64,000 bases of DNA. Source: Bradyrhizobium sp. CCGE-LA001. Its GTDB lineage: Bacteria; Pseudomonadota; Alphaproteobacteria; Rhizobiales; Xanthobacteraceae. Below the pieces are notes generated by a model, which was not told the DNA's origin, searched no databases, and worked only from the letters and a program-made list of their open reading frames with translations. The translations under genes and the position numbers were made by a program. Positions 59,801 to 64,000 of the stretch are shown here, piece after piece. Within the stretch, counting starts at the first letter, position 1. Each line of letters begins with the position of its first letter. The DNA lies in NCBI RefSeq assembly GCF_000296215.2, contig NZ_CP013949.1:5573501-5637500 (forward strand). Reading direction: 5' to 3'.

Positions 59801-61145
59801 GATCTATCCGGATATCGTGAGCGAGTTTCTTCTCAGCGAAATCAGGAGTGAACTCTCATCCGAGAAGCCCGACGAAGACTCCAACTACCTACTGAGCGAC
59901 CTCAGTTCGTCTGGGCAATGGGCCTGGCACCGAATTGCTCCTGCGATGCTGGATCTACTGCAAACGACCAATGTTGCGAATAAGTTCAATTTGGGAAGGC
60001 TCTTGACCATTGTCCAGGGGAGTAGCTCGATCTCAGATGAGGACCTAGCAACGCTCGCCCGATGCAAGGTCCTATGCTCAGTAACTGCTGAAGAAACCGC
60101 GACATGGTTCGCGGTTTGGGCGGGCGTGGACCCAGAGCAAGCCATCCCGCATATAACCGCCCACCTATCGACTATGGCGGATTCAGTAGATCAGACAAAG
60201 TTTGCAATGAACTTAGTGACCAGACTGCTAGGTGGAAGACGGTCGACGACCAACGGCCCGCGTCAAGGCTTCGGTACACCCAAGCATCTGAAGGACCTTT
60301 TCTTGTTGATGCAAACCTATGTGCGCGAAGACGAGGATATCAACCGGTCAGGGACCGGCGTTTACTCGCCGGGATTGCGAGACAACGCGCAAGACGCGCG
60401 AAACGCACTCTTTAATCTGCTCAAACAAATTCCGGGCAAAGAAGCGTTTGTCGCGTTATCTGAAATTGCAACGCAGCATCCAAAAGCAGAATCGCGACCA
60501 TGGCTCGCATCTTTCGCGCGCGGCAAGGCAGAACAGGATGCAGACCTGGCTCCGTGGTTGCCAACACAAGTACGCGACTTCCATCAACATCTGGATCGCA
60601 CGCCAACGAACCATCGCGAGCTTGCTGACATAGCTGTACTGCGTCTCTTAGACCTTCAGGATGACCTAGAGAATGGCGATGATAGCGTAGCAAGGGTTCT
60701 TCAGCGGGTCGAGGAGGAAACGGAGATGCGCAACTACCTTGCGCATGAACTCCGCGAAAAAGCCCGAGGAAGATACACAATCACGCAAGAGGAAGAACTG
60801 GCCGACTCTAAACGTCCAGACGTCCGGTTTCATGGAGCTGGGTTTGACGCTTCGGTGCCGTCTGAACTGAAATTGGCGGAACGCTGGACGGGGCCTCAGT
60901 TATTTGAACGATTGGAAGGTCAGCTGTCAGGCGACTACTTGCGTGATAATCGTTCAGCGCGCGGCATCTTCCTGCTGGTAAACCGCACGAAAGGTCGGCG
61001 GTGGCAACTTCCGTCTGGAGAACGGGTAGATTTTGATGAGTTGCTCCAGTCACTGCGGAACCACTGGAATTCGATTACTGGCGAGCATCCCCGTGTAGAG
61101 GACATCACGGTCGTCGGCATCGACCTTTCAAAACGATTTGGATGA
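56823..61145 (+). CDS. NACHT/STAND NTPase with C-terminal PD-(D/E)XK nuclease-like domain
   Basis: In this 1440-residue protein a Walker A-like ILSEAGTGKTEE lies at 52-64 and Walker B GWLLLDSVDEA at 113-123, the NACHT-type D-small-x-D-E pattern. HIVLTGRTSAW follows near 150-160, and FHHRSVREFLAAEWL at 373-387 is the NACHT helical-domain signature. A long helical region with HEAT-like units (YAREAAIRALRAVGTTEDLD near 540) and a basic coiled coil near 825-860 form the probable sensor. The C-terminus has Glu1325, Asp1333 and Glu1348-Leu-Lys1350 (ADSKRPDVRF; PSELKLAERW), then QLSGDYL: a PD-(D/E)XK core. Codons are less GC-rich than in neighbours. It is adjacent to an integrase. Single-gene phage defence is inferred. 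Confidence 0.8.
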   Translation: MGKASNHFIQLERSFHELAKYARDSDSFQLNQAFFVGPRLHWADLLMGYRTIILSEAGTGKTEEIREAAKGLRGEEKKAFFMRLEHIPDDFEDAFEVGTFEEFTEWLASTDEGWLLLDSVDEARLRNPGDFERAIRKLGRRIQAAADRVHIVLTGRTSAWRARTDLELCQRHLPFAPDTTKLVPPELPDEDALEDALDAASFDTECSREKETPSAFRIVTLDDLSKSQIEVFSQARGVTNTAAFLEEIERADAETFTTRPQDLEELLDFWKKANRIGTRLELMQNSVQRRLEERDQNHREAQPLPAQRAREGARLLAAASILGKEPTIQVPDGSHNKKGIPVRMVLSDWNDRDQQTLLSRPIFDEAIYGTVRFHHRSVREFLAAEWLAQLLERSSSRREVEALLFRVQYGVEVVVPTMRPVLPWLAILDDRIRGRILRIAPEVLFEGGDPSALPLATRKTTLAEVCQELASGKSGQSALDYAAVQRFANPDLADDIRTMLKAYASNAELVSFLMRMVWLGRLFALKGEAKALALSSTTPKYAREAAIRALRAVGTTEDLDDLRKRFASEAVVLNRDWLSEIVTASAPTPEITAWLLEALARAAPKKRFTVDSLTDGVATFMKATPIELLPKLAEGLSHLLEEPSFIERGFCDVSKSKSWLITPASIAVERLIRARRPEAIQEPALGILHKLKAAKNWDDDVRDVKAEFGKLVPAWAELNRAAFWYDVQATRKSAFYVKQKHRLISFWQASGLGYWDFGVEDFAYAADAIRASNHEDDKQVALTLAFDIYAKGNRPPAWLDRLRELVNGNAVLEERLENLLNPPVTEHEREEKKWKKRAAAREKRERDNRKKSKDFILANIELVRAPELKDPTAISSAQWHLHERLREKAERANRWTVGLWRELVPDFGEEVAQAYREGVTNYWRKYRPILRSEGAPTNSTPIFVIFGLAGLDIEAAETPNWPSSLSKEEVLLACRYASHELNGFPPWFPKLFAIYPDIVSEFLLSEIRSELSSEKPDEDSNYLLSDLSSSGQWAWHRIAPAMLDLLQTTNVANKFNLGRLLTIVQGSSSISDEDLATLARCKVLCSVTAEETATWFAVWAGVDPEQAIPHITAHLSTMADSVDQTKFAMNLVTRLLGGRRSTTNGPRQGFGTPKHLKDLFLLMQTYVREDEDINRSGTGVYSPGLRDNAQDARNALFNLLKQIPGKEAFVALSEIATQHPKAESRPWLASFARGKAEQDADLAPWLPTQVRDFHQHLDRTPTNHRELADIAVLRLLDLQDDLENGDDSVARVLQRVEEETEMRNYLAHELREKARGRYTITQEEELADSKRPDVRFHGAGFDASVPSELKLAERWTGPQLFERLEGQLSGDYLRDNRSARGIFLLVNRTKGRRWQLPSGERVDFDELLQSLRNHWNSITGEHPRVEDITVVGIDLSKRFG

Positions 61146-61149
61146 GGGA

Positions 61150-61230
61150 ATGCGAATGACGCAAGACTATGAAAACACAGTCAGTGTTGCGGACGCCTTG
61201 TATTCACACACGCGAATCAAGATGCCTTAG
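61150..61230 (+). CDS. possible 26-codon gene or 5' remnant after the NTPase gene
   Basis: MRMTQDYENTVSVADALYSH and six more residues are encoded four bases after the NTPase stop, with GAGGGA just before the ATG. The tight spacing suggests translational coupling. It is too short to name and may be the beginning of a second gene lost by deletion. Confidence 0.3.
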   Translation: MRMTQDYENTVSVADALYSHTRIKMP

Positions 61231-61281
61231 GGGCTCACCGTTATCGGCTATTGAATAGCTAGAAGCGATGCCGCGGGCATC

Positions 61282-61656
61282 CTAATACTTCCCGGTTCTC
61301 TTAAAGTTGGCGCAAACGTCCAGCATTGATCGCCTGTCGAAAGACCGCACTGGCCCGCCACCGATTGATTTGGATACAAGGACCGCAAGATCTCCGATGA
61401 AACTATCGAGATTCCCTCCATCCGGAGTCTTGTCATCCTGATAAATTGATATCCGCTCTTGCGCCGGCCCGAACTCGATTTGTATCGTTTGGGAGGTCAC
61501 TAGCTTGAGTAGCTCATCCCGGTTGCCCGCCGTAAGTTCGACGTAGATCTCCTTTTTTCAATATTCTGCTGGCGTTGTGAAGGTTTGGTTATCCGTGGCT
61601 ACCCGCAACTCCAATCGCGAGATCCAGGCGGCTTCGTCGATTGTTTTCAGTGCCAT
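61282..61656 (-). pseudogene. remnant of a gene interrupted by an in-frame TGA
   Basis: One minus-strand frame gives MALKTIDEAAWISRLELRVA and on to TPAEY, then TGA at 61558-61560, then KKEIYVELTAGNRDELLKLV through IQIEFGPAQERISIYQDD to FKRTGKY. Both halves look protein-like and share the frame, so a single gene with a premature stop is likely. Alternatively a GTG at 61500 could start the second half alone (72 residues). No family recognised. Confidence 0.35.
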
Positions 61657-62139
61657 CCATTCGTGATACAGACCGTAAGTGATCCAGATAGTTGGTATTT
61701 CGCTGACAGGCGAAATTCATGATGTTCTTGATCTTGCCCCCTCTTATCCGTGCTGTGATTGCTTCTGAACGGCCAGGGTAGCCAATATTATCACCCCCGT
61801 GCAGGTGATCTCGACCTTAATGTTGGTTGGATCTAACGCATGCGACACCGCGGTGCGGATCGCATAGGATCCGGGTGGAAGGATTCGAAAATAGATCTAT
61901 CGGTATGAGCGACTGCGCGCTTCAGCCCAGGACGTAATTATCGATGGTTTCTGCGCATCTGCCTGCACGATTGTCTTGGCAACCTTGCCCTCACACAGGA
62001 TCTGCGTCACTTCACGCCGCATGATATTTTTGATGTATCCCACCCCTGCGTCGATGATCGCACAAAGCGGCGGATTAGCGCGCCGAACGATCTTTCTGAG
62101 TGGAAGCCTACTACAGGCCATGTATCGCTTGTGCCCGGT
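61657..62139. other. decayed island DNA without an intact gene
   Basis: Protein-like fragments occur on the minus strand without starts, for example ILPPGSYAIRTAVSHALDPT with TNIKVEITCTGV (about 61757-61890). There is also a 74-codon frame at 61897-62121 that has no ribosome site. Lower G+C and broken frames suggest the eroded right part of the integrated island. Confidence 0.4.
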
Positions 62140-62412
62140 CTAGATCGTGGGCTGGCTCCGGTCAGAGACATCGAAAGCCCTAGGCAATCGGGCGGGCTTA
62201 CCTACCGGTGCCTTGTGCGATGCGCTCGCGCTTAGCAGCAGAAACAGGGCGCGCTCCGCCTTGTACCTTGCGGCCGCGCGACTGCACTCTGAGCCGGACA
62301 TCACAACTTCGCCAGTAGAGCTGCTCACGGCCCACTTCCAACGACCGCGTCCGCGTGGCTTCAACAAGATGTCGTACTCGGCGTAGCAATCCTTATCGAT
62401 CTCAAAGCTCAT
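62140..62412 (-). CDS. hypothetical protein, third gene of the Hsp20 operon
   Basis: The 90-residue protein (MSFEIDKDCYAEYDILLKPR, then WKWAVSSSTGEVVMSGSECS and AAARYKAERALFLLL) has a beta-rich first half with aromatic residues and a helical second half. Its ATG overlaps the stop of the preceding gene (ATGA), so the two are coupled. No family is recognised. Co-transcription with Hsp20 would place it in the heat-shock response. Confidence 0.55.
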   Translation of the reverse strand: MSFEIDKDCYAEYDILLKPRGRGRWKWAVSSSTGEVVMSGSECSRAAARYKAERALFLLLSASASHKAPVGKPARLPRAFDVSDRSQPTI

Positions 62413-62690
62413 GCTGCGATCCTCCTGCTGAGGGGCAAGGTGAGAGCGATGGGAAAGACCTCCGATGTCAACGCTTCTAGAGCTGATTTCTCCTCCGATA
62501 TGCGCCGCTCGATGAATTGCCGCTCTAGTTCTGACAGCTGGGTCTCCAGCAGGTTGCGGTAGCGACGTATGTTGTCGCGGTGTACACGGATGCGGGCGAG
62601 GTTCTCATCGAGCATCTCCGTGACTGTAACGGGATGCATGATAGCGTTGAGATCGACAGCGTGGTCGTGAAGAGCGGTCGTCAGCCGCAT
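62409..62690 (-). CDS. coiled-coil hypothetical protein, second gene of the Hsp20 operon
   Basis: The 93-residue protein (MRLTTALHDHAVDLNAIMHP, then RIRVHRDNIRRYRNLLETQL and SELERQFIERRISEEKSALE) is almost entirely helical with coiled-coil heptads. GGAGGA lies five bases before the ATG at 62690, which decides this start over in-frame ATGs at 62708 and 62702. It begins 83 bases after the Hsp20 stop on the same strand. Function unknown. Confidence 0.55.
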   Translation of the reverse strand: MRLTTALHDHAVDLNAIMHPVTVTEMLDENLARIRVHRDNIRRYRNLLETQLSELERQFIERRISEEKSALEALTSEVFPIALTLPLSRRIAA

Positions 62691-62773
62691 AGCTTCCTCC
62701 ATTTTCAAGACGAGTTGAGGGCTAGCCGCGCGGGAAGACCCGCGCGGCTTGAACGCTGTTCTGCAGGATGGCC

Positions 62774-63229
62774 TTAGGCCGCCTTGGAATCGATTTGCGT
62801 CACGTTCCTTGGCTCGGAGCCGTTGATTGCAATCTGACGCGGCTTCATCGCTTCGGGGATCTCGCGCTGTAGGCTGATGACGAGCAAGCCGTTCTCGAAG
62901 TTGGCGCCCTTGACCTCAACGTGGTCGGCGAGCGTGAACTGGCGCTTGAAATTGCGGGTCGAGATGCCGCGATGCAAGAAAGTCTTACCCTCCTTCTCGC
63001 TCTTGTGTCCTTCCAGCGTCAGGACGTTTTGCTCGACCGTCAGGGCGAGCTCGTCAGGGCTAAAACCGGCGAGTGCGACCGAGATTTGGAAGCGGTGTTC
63101 GTCGAGACGCTCGATGTTGTACGGGGGATAGGTCTCCTCGCCGGCACGCTGGGCGGCTTCGGCGAGATCAAAGACGCGGTCAAAGCCGATGGCCGACCGG
63201 AAGAGGGGCGAAAAATCAACAGTGCGCAT
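62774..63229 (-). CDS. small heat-shock protein Hsp20 (IbpA-like)
   Basis: The 151-residue chaperone holds unfolding proteins. It starts MRTVDFSPLFRSAIGFDRVF. The alpha-crystallin domain spans about 35-130 (YPPYNIERLDEHRFQISVAL, FLHRGISTRNFKRQFTLADH, NGLLVISLQREIPEA), and a short tail contains PRQIAINGS with the I-x-I anchor. This is class A rhizobial Hsp20, close to enterobacterial IbpA. The ATG follows a ROSE-type leader whose GGAGGAT is the ribosome site. Confidence 0.93.
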   Translation of the reverse strand: MRTVDFSPLFRSAIGFDRVFDLAEAAQRAGEETYPPYNIERLDEHRFQISVALAGFSPDELALTVEQNVLTLEGHKSEKEGKTFLHRGISTRNFKRQFTLADHVEVKGANFENGLLVISLQREIPEAMKPRQIAINGSEPRNVTQIDSKAA

Positions 63230-63325
63230 AGCCAGATCCTCCACGGAGCAAAATGGTTACGAGCGGCACCGGACACGACCGGTGCCCGTCTCAGTCGCGG
63301 GACCCAAACGGCATCCCGATCGCCT
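63230..63325 (-). promoter_or_regulatory. ROSE-type RNA thermometer of the hsp20 gene
   Basis: Read on the minus strand, the leader has a hairpin GCACCGG-N6-CCGGTGC and then CCATTTTGCTCCGTGGAGGA followed by TCTGG before the ATG. TTGCTCC faces GGAGGAT (63236-63242) with the central G opposite G, the hallmark of ROSE elements, so the ribosome site is sealed at low temperature and melts on heat shock. The 5' limit is approximate. Confidence 0.85.
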
Positions 63326-63500
63326 TGCAACGACGCCGAAGGAAATTGGAAGCCAGGGAGCAGTTTCAAGACGTGTGGACAAAATTTTTTCGCCCGGAAG
63401 CGCAATGGTTAATCGGCTCTCCAGCTCGCCGAACCTTTTTTCCGACGAGTCTCACTCGGTCCGACTCGACATTTGTTCTCATTATGTTCTAATTGCCATC

Positions 63501-63902
63501 ATGACCGATCGACCCGCGAGTTGGCGCATGCCCAGCCCAAAACAGATGGAAAAGCTAGCCGCATCAATAAGTAGAGCGCCCGCGAGGGAGGGTCCGCTCG
63601 CACCCGACGACATGCCCGAAGAATATTGGCGCGCCCTCCTCGACGATGCCCATGTCCACACTGCTGATGCCGGACGTTCGAGGCCGAGCCTCCGCCTCAG
63701 CGAGATCCCGGAGCACGTTCTCCGCGTCTCCTGCCGCAGATGCGAGCGCATTGTCGAGATCCAGAAGGCCGATGCCGTCCGCCTGTACGGGCAGCACGCC
63801 ATCTGGAAGGAGGTCGGCCAACGGCTGCTGAACAACACCTGCCTAAATCGGACTGGCCGGTATGAGGAGGATGGCTGCTGGCCGTCCTTCGAGCCTGTCT
63901 GA
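63501..63902 (+). CDS. hypothetical protein
   Basis: The 133-residue protein (MTDRPASWRMPSPKQMEKLA, then DDMPEEYWRALLDDAHVHTA) has a basic C-terminal half with RVSCRRCERIVEIQKADAVR and NNTCLNRTGRYEEDGCWPSF. Four cysteines in CxxC plus two single positions may bind zinc. The frame is open far upstream (63189), but family-like sequence begins at this ATG. It is divergent from the Hsp20 operon. The final 98 bases of the window show no gene. Confidence 0.55.
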   Translation: MTDRPASWRMPSPKQMEKLAASISRAPAREGPLAPDDMPEEYWRALLDDAHVHTADAGRSRPSLRLSEIPEHVLRVSCRRCERIVEIQKADAVRLYGQHAIWKEVGQRLLNNTCLNRTGRYEEDGCWPSFEPV

Positions 63903-64000
63903 TTGACAGTTCGCGTCCCGTATGGCTCGAAGCATCACCGACGCCGCTCTCCGGTGGAGACGGAAAGGCTTTGGGCAAGGAGCTTGGCAGGGCAAGCGCA

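Noticed and set aside
61897..62121. 74-codon minus-strand frame in the decayed region
   Set aside because: No ribosome site, no family and surrounding decay; kept only as part of the remnant region.

Overview
The window reads as chromosomal DNA of an alphaproteobacterium of the order Rhizobiales, most probably a Bradyrhizobium-like bacterium. The reasons are the high G+C content and strong GC3 codon bias, a GcrA-family regulator, a small heat-shock gene preceded by a ROSE-type RNA thermometer, a DUF6894 protein, many tiny lineage-type proteins, and the dispersed palindromic repeats usual in Rhizobiales intergenic DNA. This is inference from gene content. I saw no rRNA, tRNA or CRISPR array.

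Layout. 1-6.3 kb: small secreted, stress and envelope proteins, an Nramp-like transporter and an enolase-superfamily enzyme. 6.4-11.6 kb: an RTX-like secreted repeat protein facing a 1293-residue protein that joins a receiver-like domain and a LuxR-type HTH to a long repetitive tail. 11.6-14.7 kb: small genes and an arginase. 14.7-20.7 kb: a CHASE2-PAS-GGDEF-EAL protein, a FecR-domain protein and a divergent two-partner-secretion (TpsB) transporter with no partner exoprotein in view. 20.8-31.2 kb: housekeeping and small genes, including a cytochrome c, a phasin, a GcrA-like protein, an S24-type repressor with two matching operator candidates, a quinone oxidoreductase and a MoxR/VWA pair.

31.3-53.8 kb is a nitrogen-scavenging district. 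It holds a formamidase (frameshifted), an allantoate amidohydrolase-type enzyme and two complete BMP-family (nucleoside/purine type) ABC importers. The first importer operon also encodes a biuret-hydrolase-like enzyme and a guanine-deaminase-like enzyme. Beyond them lie an 8-oxoguanine deaminase, a two-gene xanthine dehydrogenase, a fused OHCU decarboxylase/HIU hydrolase, a PuuE-type allantoinase and a DUF3830 protein. Together they would import purines and degrade them through urate and allantoin to ammonia. The urate-oxidising enzyme is not in the window.

54.2-62.1 kb is an accessory island. Four palindromic repeats lie in front of a tyrosine recombinase. Next comes one 1440-residue protein with a NACHT/STAND NTPase module, a long helical middle and a C-terminal PD-(D/E)XK nuclease-like domain. 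A decayed stretch follows. This protein has the architecture of a single-gene antiviral system and is the strongest candidate for an undescribed system here. 62.1-64 kb returns to core-like DNA, with an Hsp20 operon under a ROSE thermometer.

Two genes (31314-32328 and 53866-54142) each read through only if one extra base is removed, so either the sequence has indel errors or both genes are fresh pseudogenes.
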